Shown here: positions 1 through 12,300 of the stretch, in pieces | How the letters are laid out: every line of letters starts with the position of its first letter | How positions within the stretch are numbered: the first letter of the stretch is position 1 | Source: Sinotaia quadrata | Lineage: Eukaryota; Mollusca; Gastropoda; Architaenioglossa; Viviparidae | Direction: 5' to 3' | NCBI GenBank assembly: GCA_028829895.1 | Contig: CM054183.1 | Location: 76,867,571 to 76,931,570 of the forward strand | DNA length: 64,000 bases | Translations under genes and position numbers: made by a program | Notes under the pieces: model-generated | Told to the model about the DNA's origin: nothing | Database searches by the model: none | Seen by the model: only the letters and a program-made list of their open reading frames with translations

Positions 1-480
1 ATTCCCGGAAAACCTCTTTACATAAAGTGACAAGCTAGCTTCATGGGTTCTTGAGAAAAATTAAAATATGGAAGACAAATGTTGAAAACAAGAACCTTGA
101 AATGTTTCCTCTCACATCTGATAATGATCCAGAGATTACTTCTTTTATGATTTTAGAACATCTCTCGGATTTTTGAGGATAAACTACAGCAATACTTCCC
201 TCATTGTGAATGAATATGATTGGATCTGCAGTCCCTTTGCAGACACAAAACATCTATCATTAAAAGAGGTACAAGAGTTGGGAGAACTTCAGGCTGATCA
301 AACATTTCACCATAAGGAAAACAACAATACTTCATTTAATTTGATCCCAAAAATAGATCTCAGTGTAATCAGAAATTGCCCTCTGTACACTAATACAGTT
401 TTCAACAACCTACATATGTGAGCAGGGATTTTCTGCATTGGCCAACATTAAAAATAAGAAACAGGAGCAGCTTCTCTCTC
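1..480 (+). pseudogene. hAT transposase C-terminal relic (ZBED5/SCAND3-like), cut by window edge
   Basis: Reading the + strand across frames gives a pattern I recognise from the C-terminal part of domesticated and active hAT transposases of the ZBED5/SCAND3/FAM200 type. It starts with an LEMFPLTSD-like stretch, followed by a YFPSLVNEYDWIC..PFADTKHLSL-like block, KEVQELGELQADQT, and further on relics of the hydrophobic dimerisation segment ending near IKNKKQE (about 445-470). The reading frame shifts near 150-200 and is broken by stops after 420, so it cannot encode a working protein. The longest open piece is 173-421. It is probably an old insertion; the 5' part lies outside the window. Family assignment rests on pattern memory, not on a search. 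Confidence 0.6.
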
Positions 481-602
481 TTGATTTAGAATTATGGGTG
501 TTTGTCTGCGATTCTACCCCTTGTCAAACAATTGTGCAAAAATAAACATGCCCATATTTCTCATTGAATTACGAAAATGTAATTATTGACATTAATTTTA
601 AA

Positions 603-1410
603 TAGTGCTGGCAATATGTCCTGGGTACCCATTGCCTTACTAATACCTGGGTAGTAAAATTGTGAACAGGTACCTGTGATAATGTGGCCATTATGTCTAT
701 ACATCACCTAGGGCACTGCACACAAATGGATAATGCAAAGGGAGTGCAAGGGAAACTGACAGAGGGAGAGCAAGCCAATTGCGATAAACGAGAGAACTGA
801 AGCTGGTGGCTTGATTTAGCACACACACACAGCCTCTGGTCACACTCGCTTCACGCCCATAGATGTGGGCCTGCTAAATTGTGCCGGCTGTGTGACTCAG
901 GCACTGAGCAGCCGCTGTACCTAGATCTAATTATGGACGACATGTATCAAATTAGCTCGCGCCCTTTCCTTTTGCTTGTGAATGTTGTGCTATTTAACAT
1001 GTGTAGCATGTTTATAAGACTTCAGTGAACAATCTTGTCAGTATTTTTAAGTCAATAAATTAAATAATAACATTGTAATATTTTTAATATGGGTAAGACT
1101 GTGTGGAGTAACACCAAGCAATTGGATAGTGACAAGGTGAAATGCAATCTGTGCAAGGAAATTCTGTCGGCGAAGTTTATTTTAGTTTATTTAATGATTG
1201 ATCATATTAAAAATAAAAATTTATGTTGTACATATAAAGATCATAATCGATGCATACCATTGGCTACTGTGTGAAATAAAGTGCATACTTAAGTAGCTTT
1301 GGGTAGAGATCATGAGTTGCGATGGAGATTATGCTAATTTTCGAATGGGTACCCATTCAAAATCTGGATGGACACCGGGGCAGCTTTTTAGAAAAAAATT
1401 GACAACCCTA
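603..1410 (+). mobile_element. Non-autonomous hAT-like element with BED-finger relic
   Basis: The 808-bp segment starts TAGTGCTGGCAA and ends TTGACAACCCTA, so the termini are imperfect inverted repeats (TAGgGTTGtCAA type, common in hAT elements). It is flanked by ATTTTAAA (595-602) and ATTTTAAC (1411-1418), a 7/8 match to an 8-bp target duplication, the hAT size. Inside, 1089-1274 is open for 61 codons starting MGKTVWSNTKQLDSDKVKCN. The spacing of Trp, KCNLC and a later DHIKN resembles a BED zinc finger whose final His/Cys pair has decayed. No DDE-like transposase body fits in the remainder. Confidence 0.6.
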
Positions 1411-1693
1411 ATTTTAACCACTCCAGTTTGTATTGCTTGCAGTTTACTTGTTCCTCTTGTATTAATAAATAATGTTGATGAAAATATTTAATTTCTATTT
1501 AATATTACCTCTTATTTTCCCGTTTTAGTAAGAATACTTTTTGTTGTTTTTTCCCTTGCAGCACAGCCACATTTTCATGGCACACCTGTTAAGAATCAGT
1601 GTCTTAGTGTATGCTTAGAAAAGTATTCACAGTGAATATTTTTTAATTACTTAAATTTTTTTTAAATGTGTTTTATGTTTTGTGTGTCTGCAG

Positions 1694-1837
1694 GTCCCCT
1701 GACAGAGAGTGACTCTGCTCGTGTCATTAAATTCTTGACCCTTGAAGCCGAGATTAATGTTCGGGTGCCAGCAGCAAGAGCTCGAGGTCGTCAGAATAAA
1801 AATAAACCTGGACGACGCAACAACCGTAATAATTAGA
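1694..1837 (+). CDS. Possible last coding exon of an unrecognised gene (basic RG/N-rich C-terminus)
   Basis: A good acceptor (TGTGTGTCTGCAG, ending 1693) is followed by an open frame with balanced codon use: P-L-T-E-S-D-S-A-R-V-I-K-F-L-T-L-E-A-E-I, then NVRVPAARARGRQNKNK and a GRRNNRNN tail, ending at TAG 1835-1837. It lacks the low-complexity look of the surrounding AT-rich DNA. The basic, Arg/Gly/Asn-rich tail would suit an RNA-binding or nuclear protein, but I do not recognise the family. The exon begins in phase 1 (GT completes a codon). No partner exon was found upstream in the window, so the gene would have to continue off the left edge across the two hAT relics. It could instead be a chance open stretch. 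Confidence 0.4.
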
Positions 1838-2930
1838 TGCATTTTCATTCTTCTACATGAATTACCACCGATGCTGACTTTGAACAGCTATTTCTTAAGT
1901 AGAAATAGAACTGACTTTAGAGAAAGTTGCATCTTCTATCTTCATGAGATCACTAGTTGTTGACTGCAAGTCTGGAGTCCACGGTACTGCACAGTGATAA
2001 ATCCAGTATATGAATGGTGTCCTATTTGATAATCACGAAGAGAAACCTAGAACAAAATAAATACACTTTCTTTGAGCATATATCAACACAATAACATGAC
2101 AGTTTAATTTTTTTTTTTTTTTAATCATTTTTTAAAATTTACCTTTAATCTTCTTAAAATCTTTATTGTTGTGATGAAAATTCATTATCCTTGATATTAA
2201 AGAAAACATAGTTTAGAAGGTTGTGCGTATTTTTTAAATTTAATTACAACTGTATAAGGTCCCTAGATTATACTCTAAAAAAAATAAGAAATTAGCATGC
2301 TGTTTTTTTATAATTATAATCGAGTATAGTTGCACTACTGCTCTCTGTAGAGCTGGCTCCATAAATATAGATTTCCCAAACTGGGACCATTTTATTTAGG
2401 TTTTTTAAATTTGTATTATAGTTACCTACAGGGTAGCATTTTTCAGTCAGGGTCAACACTTTGTACACTTTTTAGATAATTATAAACTTAAGACACGTGT
2501 TTTTATTTGCAAAACTGATCATTGTACTTAAATTGTCATTTTTAATCTATATGTCAATCCTATTCTTTCACTTTTTGTATTACACGTCATTGGGTATGAT
2601 GTTGTTAGATTCCCTGTGAATCATTTTTTTTTCATATTATTCCATTCATTTTGAGTGACCTCTTGAACATGTTTTTGGTATTCTAGTCTTTCATTAAAAC
2701 CAACTGACAATATACCACAGTTGGCTTTCTTGAGATGCTTAATATAGCCTTTTTTCCTTTTCTTTTGTAAACAAAGAAAATGCCAATGTTTTGTGTTTTT
2801 AATATAAAGATTTTGTTTATAATTTTAACTGTTTGTGTTTGTTTTAAAGAATTTTGACTTTCTGTTCAGAATGTTAAATTGTCTGTGAGAATAGTAACAG
2901 GATGATTGCATTTGTTTAATGAGAATAAAC
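1838..2930 (+). other. Possible 3' UTR of the left-edge gene; AT-rich
   Basis: No coding signal. AATAAA-type signals occur around 2055-2060 and 2923-2928. If the 1694 exon is real, this is its 3' UTR; otherwise it is plain AT-rich spacer. Confidence 0.25.
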
Positions 2931-2979
2931 TGTAAACTTGATTTTCCAGATCTGTGAAGTGAGGGTAGGAGGATAGTAC

Positions 2980-4010
2980 AAGGTGTCACATGTCCGGTTT
3001 TCCTTTAACGATCCTGTCCTAATTCAGGCACTAATTATCGACATTAATTTATTAGATAATCCCTCATTGGCGACAGCTGTCTTGCCTAACTTATCTCCCT
3101 TTCAAATGCCACAATCTTAGCCTGATTATTCATGACACTTAGTCGGATAAGTTAGTTGACTTCTTTGCCAACAATGTTATCTCCCCTTTATTATAGATTA
3201 ATATATATAATTCTTTATTCCTTTATCTCTGGCTCAGCCCCAGTTGGCAATCACAGTCGATTACATGCACTTACATTATAACATAGCGAGATAACAATTA
3301 AGAGAATTAACAATAATATTTAATAACAATAAAATTAAATTTGAAAACAAGAAAATGATCAATTCTATTTCTGCGAAATAATAAAGTGATATTGCGCGAT
3401 CTGGTAAGTCAATTTTACTGTCCACACCATAAGAGTATATTCCTGATAGTTCTTTGACTTAACTTTTGATTACACAGTTGTCGTTCGTTCCGACACATGC
3501 TGACATCATGTGACAACCTTGGTAGTCCCTCATGGTTCAACAAGGCTGTGATAAAGATTCAGCATAGACGCTTGCTCGCTCAGTGATATTCTGGCTCCTT
3601 GTTTCAATAAGAATGGACTCCCATCAAATAGCGTTTAGCAATCAAGATCGGAGTTAAGAGTGAAACTCAGGACTGGCACTATGTGTTTTCTTAGACACGG
3701 ACATCACAGCTTATCACCCCTGGCATGTGGGCACTATCTCTTGATCGGTGCATCTAACGCGAGCCAACTCATTCAGGCAGCAGTTTTGTCAATGAAATAA
3801 AGGTCAACTAACATCTTAGCGCTACCTCATTGCCCGGTATGCAAATGACCATACATGGGTAGTTAGTATCCGGGTTTTGGCGTGACCTTCACCTGTGATC
3901 TAACTTACTTTCCCTGAATGCGTAAACAAGTCTTTCCACGGCCTTTAAGCTTAATCCTCAACGGAAGTTTCTCAATGTTTACACAAAGTCGGGGAAAAAC
4001 CCGTGTATAA
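2980..4010. repeat. GC-richer block, possible interspersed repeat (single copy here)
   Basis: From the TGTCACATGTCCGG stretch (about 2987) to about 4010, base composition is distinctly less AT-rich than the flanks. The block has the same general build as the other long interspersed blocks in the window: a short mixed-composition lead, then an AT-rich AATTAACAATAATATTTAA-type stretch, then a long mixed-composition body. No second copy was found in this window, so the repeat status is inference. Confidence 0.25.
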
Positions 4011-5930
4011 AAGAAACAGCAATAATAAAAACGTTAATTAAAAATGCATAATTTGTTTAGTATATCTTCACACAGGCAATAAACACCAGATAATATCAAG
4101 CCAAATTGAAGATAATTCATTCTGTAGTCTATAATTAATTGCATCACTTCAAACAGACTTTGAAAAATTATGTCCAGAGTTCTAATGCAGAGATCTTAAG
4201 TATTAATCTACAAAAGAAAAATTCTGTGCATCAGTAATTATACTCTAATTATATATTGCTTAATTTTTGTTTGCCATTTAAATAAGGTACAGTTGATGTC
4301 TAATCAGTTAGTTTTCAAACCGCTTGTGCTTTGGGGGCATTAGGGAGCCTTGCTTCTGTAATTGAACCTGATTATACAAATTTATTGTTATATGTTGTAC
4401 ACCCTAGTGTCATGCAGATTTAGGGTATTGAGTGCAGTAACATTTTTATTTGCACCAGTTCTTCTATGTTAGAGTCTGCGATAAGTTTTCTGAAGTTGAA
4501 CAAATTCACAGCATAGAACTCAAAGTGCATCTTTAAAACGATTTTAACATGCATTTATAAACTTAAAAATTCATCGTGATTTTGGCTTAGTGACACCCCC
4601 ATATTAATCAGAATAGATAATCCAGTTTTCCCAGAATTTGCTGGTTTACTTCCCCCCCCCCCCAAATGTTGGTTGTGGGGACAAGGTTTATAAAAATAAT
4701 ATATTTAATAGACGTAGATATATAAAATCCAGAATGTTTTTTCAAGGATTTAATGTGAATCATCCAAAAATTATTGAACCAAAGGAAGTGATGCTAATAA
4801 TTTGTATTTCCACTCGCCCTGCTCTGTTTGCCCTGTGTTAAAGCAATGTACTCCCTACTATCCTTATATGCCCCCTCTCTTGATAATTGTGAGGACTGCT
4901 ACCCTGTAACTCCCTCACATAACAATTGTGAGGACTACTTAGTAACTCCCTAATACTCTGATATCTCCTCTCGATTGATAAAAATATAATTAAGGACTGC
5001 TTAGTAATAGGAGAAGTATCATGCTGTCCGTAAAAGCTATGTCAGCAGGTAACATAAAATTAAACACGAGGGTACAAATACAACCCAAGATGTTAAGCTT
5101 GTTCCTCTTACACACTAACGTTGAAAGTTAATCATGAACATTATTAAGGACTCTTGTCTGGCAGGATATATTGATATACATTGTATGAGATCCATTTGGA
5201 AAGTTGGGATGGTTTTACCCTGGCTAAGACTTAGCCACAAGACTGCTTGGACCAGAACTTGTTTGAAACATGCACAAAAGCTTTGGGCTTGATGATTCCC
5301 AAACACACTAAGGATAAAAGATAAACTAATTAATGTCAGTGACAAGCATGAAAAGCCAGTGAATTGTTGGGTACTCTAATTAGAAACAATGAGCTTTGGC
5401 TTAGGAATTGGTTCTAAAATTGGCTCTTTTACTATTTTTTTAGGAAAAAATATTTCCATAGCTGTCACTTGCATCTGCCCCAAAAGTAAGTGAATATTGG
5501 ATGTGGGCTTTGAACAAAAGTAAATCAGTTTCCTTTTGAAATGGATAATCTGACCTGGAATTATCTAGTCACTCGAGACATGCAAAGACTTGCTTTCTGC
5601 GTATTAATGTGACAATGTTCATATACTGAGCTATGAACTATTCAAGTTTAACATAGTTGACTAGTCACTTTCACCTAGGTAAAAAAAAAATGTGAAGGCA
5701 GAGTTAATTCCATAGGTTGTTTTCAGATTGTAGAAATATCTATTTTACTTTGTGTGCTTTTGCTGATTATTAAAGCAGTCAAGATTTTGTGTCCAGTTTT
5801 GTTGTTGCACTTACATAAAATAATGTATGCATATAGTTGTCTTGCACATGCAATTCTACATGGTGCATGTATTGAACTCTGAATATTGCAACACTCGACA
5901 CACCTGTAGATCTTGCTTTATGAAAATCTT
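4010..5930. other. Intergenic spacer without recognisable genes
   Basis: AT-rich DNA with a 13-C homopolymer near 4651-4663. The short open frames (for example 4638-4841 and the reverse one at 5115-5345) show no recognisable protein family, no splice-site context and biased composition. I see no gene here. Confidence 0.5.
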
Positions 5931-5932
5931 TA

Positions 5933-6240
5933 ATTTTGTTATTGCTTCACTCTTCACGCCTGTGTAGTTCTTTTATTGCTGCATTGCTCATGACTGTGTG
6001 TAGTTTTGTTATTGCTGCATTCCTCGTGCCTGTGTGTAGTTTTGTTATTGCTGCATTCCTAACGCCTGTGTATAGTTTTGTTATTGCTGCATTCCTTACA
6101 CTCCTCACACTGCTAATAGTTTTGTTGCTGCATTCCTCACACCTGTATGTAGTTCTGTTATTGCTGCATTCTTCACACCTGTTAATAGTTTTGTTATTGC
6201 TGCATTTCTCACACCTGTGTATAGTTTTATTATTGCTGCA
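5933..6240. repeat. Tandem array, ~36-bp unit, ~8-9 copies
   Basis: Diverged direct repeats with the core TTTTGTTATTGCTGCATTC and a second half reading CTCACACCTGTGTGTAG. The unit is close to a multiple of three, which keeps one frame open as a Leu/Val-rich pseudo-protein. I treat that as a by-product of the repeat. Confidence 0.9.
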
Positions 6241-6424
6241 CAGGATTTAAAATATATGCCAACTTACATTTTTTTTTTTAAATTTGCATAGCCCGAATGG
6301 TCCTGGGACACACCCTTTTCTCACCCTGTTCATCCAAGTTCAGTTTTGTAGTGCTCTTCCTGTGACCTTGAATCAAACAATTTGCTTTAATCATTAGACA
6401 CTATAACACCCAATGAATTGTATA

Positions 6425-7045
6425 CATTAGTATATAGGTCAGTTGCCTCGCCGGTGACTTCTAGTGTGAGAACCCAATGAGGTATATAGGTCAGTGGCCT
6501 CGCTAGCGATTTCTAGTGTGAGAACCCAATGAGGTATATAGGTCAGTGGTCTCGCCAGTGACTTCTAGTGTGAGAACCCAATGAGGTATATAGGTCAGTG
6601 GCCTCGCTAGCGATTTCTAGTGTGAGAACCCAATGAGGTATATAGGTCAGTGGTCTCGCCAGTGACTTCTAGTGTGAGAACCCAATGAGGTATATAGGTC
6701 AGTGGTCTCGCTAGCGATTTCTAGTGTGAGAACCCAATGAGGTATATAGGTCAGTTGCCTCGCCGGTGACTTCTAGTGTGAGAACCCAATGAGGTATATA
6801 GGTCAGTGGCCTCGCTAGCGATTTCTATAGTGTGAGAACCCAATGAGGTATATAGGTCAGTGGTCTCGCCAGTGACTTCTAGTGTGAGAACCCAGTGAGG
6901 TAATAGGTCAGTGGCCTCACCAGTGACTTCTAGTGTGAGAACCCAATGAGGTATATAGGTCAGTGGTCTCGCCAATGACTTCTAGTGTGAGAACCCAGTG
7001 AGGTAATAGGTCAGTGACTTCTAGTGTGAGAACCCAATAAACTAT
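6425..7045. repeat. 52-bp tandem array with alternating A/B monomers
   Basis: About 12 units with core GTATATAGGTCAGTGG and TTCTAGTGTGAGAACCCAAT, period 52 bp (GGTATATA starts at 6481, 6533 and so on). Monomers fall into two types, CGCCAGTGACTTC and CGCTAGCGATTTC, which alternate through most of the array, giving a 104-bp dimer. The right end (6890-7045) loses the alternation and contains shortened units. Confidence 0.95.
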
Positions 7046-8960
7046 GAGGTGGGCCTCTCCAGTGAGCTCTAACGTGAAATATCACATTGGTGTATATAAG
7101 ACAGTGAGATATTCTCTTGCATTTTCCTGAATGTTTATTTTAGGTGTTTTAATTTATAATACATAATTCGCAGATGTATATGAAACATTATTAAGTAATA
7201 ATGATAATTTATCTGTTGCTGCATTATTGCTTATAAATTGTCCAGTTCTGACAACTGCTTCACTTGAACAGAGCACAGTTAACCACTGTATATATATATA
7301 TATATTATTTTGTTATCTTGTTTTGCTAGTAAATTAGAGGACTGTACGAGACTGTCTCATGTTGAAAACTTAAAATCATAAATTTAGTGAGTGTGATTAA
7401 CATGCGTAGATGTAATGGCCACTGTGTGGAATAGGATGTAGATGCCATGTTGATTAAAATGGAATTTTGCTGAAGGCCTAGAAGGTTGGTTGTACACCAC
7501 GGATTGTTTGTATTTATCTTACTTACCAACTTTCGATATTTTATAATTTAACATCAGATATGCACATCACGTCCCGGTTGGGATGGTACAGGTACACAGT
7601 TCACGAAAAGATAAATCGGTCGGTCAAGTGATTTTTAAAAAAAATTTAGATATGTCTAAGCTTAATGTTATCAAATCTACCTGACAAACAGGGGCACTAT
7701 TTAACAATGACATGAATATTTGAAGTTTGGCATAACTAAATTGCCTTAGTAAAATCTCCAGTTTCTTATTTGTAATTAATTCAATTTGGCTTAATTGATT
7801 TTGTGAATCGATAGCGACTAGAAAATATAATTAGTAACAACCACTATAGTGTCAAGGCCCAGTGAAAGAAGCTTATCGAAACTAAGTGATTTCACCACAA
7901 ATAGTCAAGGCCCAGTGAAAGAAACTTACACAAGTGCACACGCATATCGAAATGGTAAGTGATTTAACAATAATTCAGTCTGTTCATTGAGTACTATATT
8001 TGTACATTTACACACTAGAGGTAAAGTAACTAATATGATTAGAAAAAAATCATTATTTAATTATTGACAAATACGCAAACACGACATTATGGAAGTTTCT
8101 TCTGTACAAATGACTGAGTCTGCTCTTGGGAAAGAGATGTGAGATTCTTCCATGCTAAACTGAACAAAAACTGGGACTGTGAACAAGTACAGGGACTGAA
8201 CGTGTAGAGGACAATGAGAGTGAACACCATAATTACATTGCGGATCACCAAACTCAGTTTATGCTAGCTCTATAGAAATTAGACCCCTAATAAAAAAATC
8301 ATAATGATGACTACAGTAGATGTTTAGTGTTATAAGTAATTTTTAACTTAAGAAAGGACAGTGCTTTCATTATGTATCATCTGACTTGCAAAAACAATAA
8401 TCCCAGTCAGTGATCATCTGGCAAATGCTAATGTATTTCGGCATGATTTCCCACTTTATGACTGTAAATAAGCCTTTAAATCAACACGTCATGGTTGTAA
8501 ATTAACCTTTATATAAAATCAATACGATACGAACAGCATCTCACGCAATGACGCGTCATTCCAGGAACGCTAACTCCATCCTTTCATCACATCTTACAAC
8601 TCCAATCATGTATTCGTGCATATGACATGCAGTTACACGAAGCGCTAGTTTATTAAATGTTCTAGGTGACAGTAAGTGAAATAATAATTGCCTTTAACAT
8701 TACATTTCATCAAATAAAGCTATCGACTGACAATTTTAGTTTTGTTAGTATTCATCAATGAAAACAGTTATCTCTGATTTATTTAATGAAAATTGTACAT
8801 GCTTCAATACGATTATCATCAAATTAATCTATATACTGTAATAGTTATAACTTATTAAATAAGTTTATAAGAGTTATTTTAATAGAATAATGAAATGGAA
8901 ACATAGTGAAAGTCAAGAATGGGGCATTAAGAGAAACAAATTAATAAACCTAGCACTTTG
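7046..8960. other. Spacer upstream of the sulfotransferase gene
   Basis: Mostly unique AT-rich sequence. A short duplication (TCAAGGCCCAGTGAAAGAA at about 7853 and 7904) is followed in both copies by related TATCGAAA...TAAGTGATTT sequence. There is an AT dinucleotide tract near 7290. No gene was recognised. Confidence 0.45.
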
Positions 8961-9091
8961 CCCCCAAATGGCGTTAGAGAACAGGGTACGAAGGCAATTA
9001 GAATCACAGGTACATATTTTCCGCTAAAGACGAGAAATTTGTGCCGTGCCAAGCTCGTCGACTTGGGAAGTTCCGTCCCTTGGGTCTCTGT

Positions 9092-9098
9092 TATAAAT
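9092..9098 (+). promoter_or_regulatory. Candidate TATA box upstream of the sulfotransferase
   Basis: TATAAAT lies 47 nt before the first in-frame ATG (9139), so initiation about 30 nt downstream would leave a very short leader. In DNA this AT-rich the match has little weight, and it would be intronic if the alternative upstream first exon (8968-9009) is used. Confidence 0.2.
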
Positions 9099-9138
9099 TT
9101 TACATAATCTCTGTCCTCTCTCGTGGAATAATAACTTC

Positions 9139-9319
9139 ATGTTTTGTTTGCATTATCAGACAGATCTCTCCAAATACCGAGAAAACTTAGTGCAACTTGA
9201 AGAAGTATACTTTCCGAAGACTTTCGAAGGCAAGCGACCAATGAAAGAACATATTGCACGCATCCGCCAACTCGACCTACGAAATGATGACGTCATTATG
9301 TGTGCCTTTCCAAAGACAG
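9139..9319 (+). CDS. Sulfotransferase exon 1 (or exon 2)
   Basis: Encodes residues 1-61, ending in the PAPS loop CAFPKTG with donor GTAAAA at 9320 (phase 1). LEEVYFPKTFEGKRP upstream is typical SULT N-terminal sequence. The start is ambiguous. ATG 9139 gives MFCLHYQ, but AG at 9158-9159 after a T-rich tract could be a 3' splice site. In that case an upstream exon at 8968-9009 (ATG, 14 codons, donor GTACAT, phase 0) would join exactly in frame. Confidence 0.85.
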
Positions 9320-12300
9320 GTAAAAAAAACCAATATAAAATTTAAAACAACAAACAAACAAAAAACGTGGAGGATAATTATCTAGTGCTTACAGTGTATC
9401 TTAAAATCAGAAAGATAAACAAGGACAGCTCGGTACTCGGAAACATATACGGGATAGTTAATTTCTCATGTCGGTGTTTACATTATGGCTGTTGCCTTAG
9501 CTGTTTCAAAAAACAAACTTTTAAAATGTTTGACTATTTTTTAAGTTCGACCAAATTTAATACTAAACTATACATGCATAACTGATACAAAGCTACGAAG
9601 AATTAATAAACTTTATAACAGCTATATATAATTTATACAATGTTTTTACAAGTAGCCAGATTTGAAACAAATTACGCAAATAGGCGATTACTACTACTAC
9701 TAATAATAATAACAAGAAGTTGCAAAATTCATACATAGAAAAATGTATGTGAGAACTATGGAGTAAAAACTCCAGAAGAGCATGGATGTACCAAACTGAA
9801 AAAGTCACGGAGACACAAAAAGTCAAAACACTGTGGGACTTTGAGATAAGAACAGATCGAGTGATTCCTGTGCGAAGACAAGACATTGTGATTCTTAATA
9901 AGTATAACAGAACTGCAACAATCACTGATGTCACTGTTCCAAGTGATCGAAACATTAAAAAAAAAGGAAGAGAAAAAATAGGAAAATACCAGTATCTCCA
10001 ATTAAAAATCCAGAGATTGTGGAATGTAAAAGTAGTGGCAGGAATTTTGGGGAACATAACAACTAGGTAGGAAATCTGAATAAACTCCCTGGAAATCAAA
10101 GACTCGCCCCACTACTAAAAGCAGCACTCATCGGAAGCGCTCACATCCTCCGTAAAACCTTGGATCTCCAAGAATCTTGGTGAGATTCAGAGACCTTGGT
10201 TCATAACCGACAGTCAAAAGAAATCGTGGAAAAGGGCATAATAATAATAATAATAATGACAATTTTCAATGGTGACATTTCGGAGCAGCTTATCCTAATA
10301 CTGAATGAAACATATGTAATTAAAGAAACACTAATGTTTATTGTGGCAGGTATAAAAAAAAAAAAAACTATGGAATGAGCTCTGAAATTAAAAAAATTGA
10401 AAATTTAACCAAAATTGACCAAAATTTAATATACAGAAATACGCTGTCAAAAGTGAACAACTTAAATACTGAGAATAATTAATAATAATAAGCTACCAAA
10501 TACGACACACAAATGTTTTTTTTTAAAAATCCAACTGAAAGGAAAAGCCATCTTTGACACTGATTTATCCTGCATAGACACTTTGATGTGCTATTAAAAA
10601 AAAATAGTCATTGGTTAATTGGAATGGTAAGTGCTATAAAAAAATATAGTCATTGGTTAATTGGAATGTAAGTGCTATAAAAAAAAAATAGTCATTGGTT
10701 AATTGGAATGTAAGTGCTATAAAAAATAGTCATTGGTTAATTGGAATGTAAGTGCTATAAAAAAAAATAGTCATTGGTTAATTGGAATGTAAGTGCTATA
10801 AAAAAAATAGTCATTGGTTAATTGGAATGTAAGTGCTATAAAAAAAAATAGTCATTGGTTAATTGGAATGTAAGTGCTGTATTTCATTTTTTACCACTCA
10901 TCACTTCTAAATAGTTGCGTTCATTTTCACCACTTGTAAATATCTCCGTTAGTTTTCACCACTCCTAAATAGCTTGTATTCATTAGTTTTCAACACTCGT
11001 AAATAGCTCACATTTGATCGTTTTCACCACTTGTAAATAGCTTGCATTCATTTATTTTCATAATTCGCAAAGAGTCTGTGTGTGCCGGAATGCAGGTTTG
11101 TCCATGACCCGAAAGGTCATATACATGCATGATTTCTTAACTAATTCATAGATTTTTTTTTTAAAAACAAACCTTCTGTGCAAATGGCAAATTATTAAGT
11201 AGTTTTTAAAATATGGATGACCTCTTTATATATTTTTTTAAATAGATAATTTATCAAGTATCTCAGAGAATGGCACAGACATAATATCTGTAGCAAACTT
11301 TACTATAAATGACCACTTGTGAAAAATAGAAGGAACAGAGTATGCATCTTTATTTTTTTTTTTTTTTTAAAAATATATAAACTGTAAAACTGTTTGAACC
11401 CTTGCCTATTTGAGGTATATATGTGATTAACTTTGTGTGAATTACAATGTTATTCAAATTTACCAGAGTCCTTAGATGACATCCTAAACTAGTAATTTGT
11501 AGGCCAAGTGGCCTTTTAGGTACGTGCTTGGTCAATCAGCGTTTTTCACCCGACATCTGACGTCACAGACAGTGAGATCTTGCTGTCGTCATGTTTATAT
11601 TTTACTAGAGGCAGTGAAGTTATGCTGTCGTGATGTCTAAGATGTGATGAGGGATGGCAAAACTGTAATATGTTTGGGGTATGACCAGATTTAGTAACCT
11701 AATATCATTTGGTATATGGAGTGATGTATTTAGAATAATAGTGAAGCATGCTGTCATGTTTATGTGTGACCAGAGATAGTGATATTGTAGAGTTGATATG
11801 TCAATGGATTGACCAGAATAGTGATATTGTAATGTTTACAGGTCAATGGATTGACCAGAATAGTGATAATATAGTGTTTTGATATGTCAATGGATTAACC
11901 TGAATAGTGATATTAAGGTATCGACATGTCAGTGGATTGACCAAAATGGTGACATTTTAGTGTTGATATGACTACAGATTGACCAGAATAGTGATAGCAT
12001 AGTACCGACATATCAGTGGTGTGACCAGAGATAGTAAAACTGTAGTATCAAATTCATGGCGCCACCATTGTCTGGGATGAGAGGGCCGCCAGTAATGTAA
12101 ATATCCATTATGGTAGTAAAACTGCATTCGCATTTGTGCCATTGACACACGAGTAAGCTTAACAACTGAGCGTTTAAATATCTATAACTTATCATACCGT
12201 CAAATATTAGTGACAACTGACCTTGCAGGAACACACTGGGTGTGGGAGGTGGGTTCCATGCTCCTGGCGGGCAAGTCTGAGACCAGGTCGAGCAACAAGA

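Noticed and set aside
5936..6250. 104-codon hydrophobic frame resembling a membrane protein
   Set aside because: Encoded entirely by a 36-bp minisatellite rich in TTG/GTT/CTG codons.
9593..10099. 168-codon reverse-strand frame, hydrophobic
   Set aside because: Antisense shadow of the LINE ORF2 C-terminus read on the + strand.
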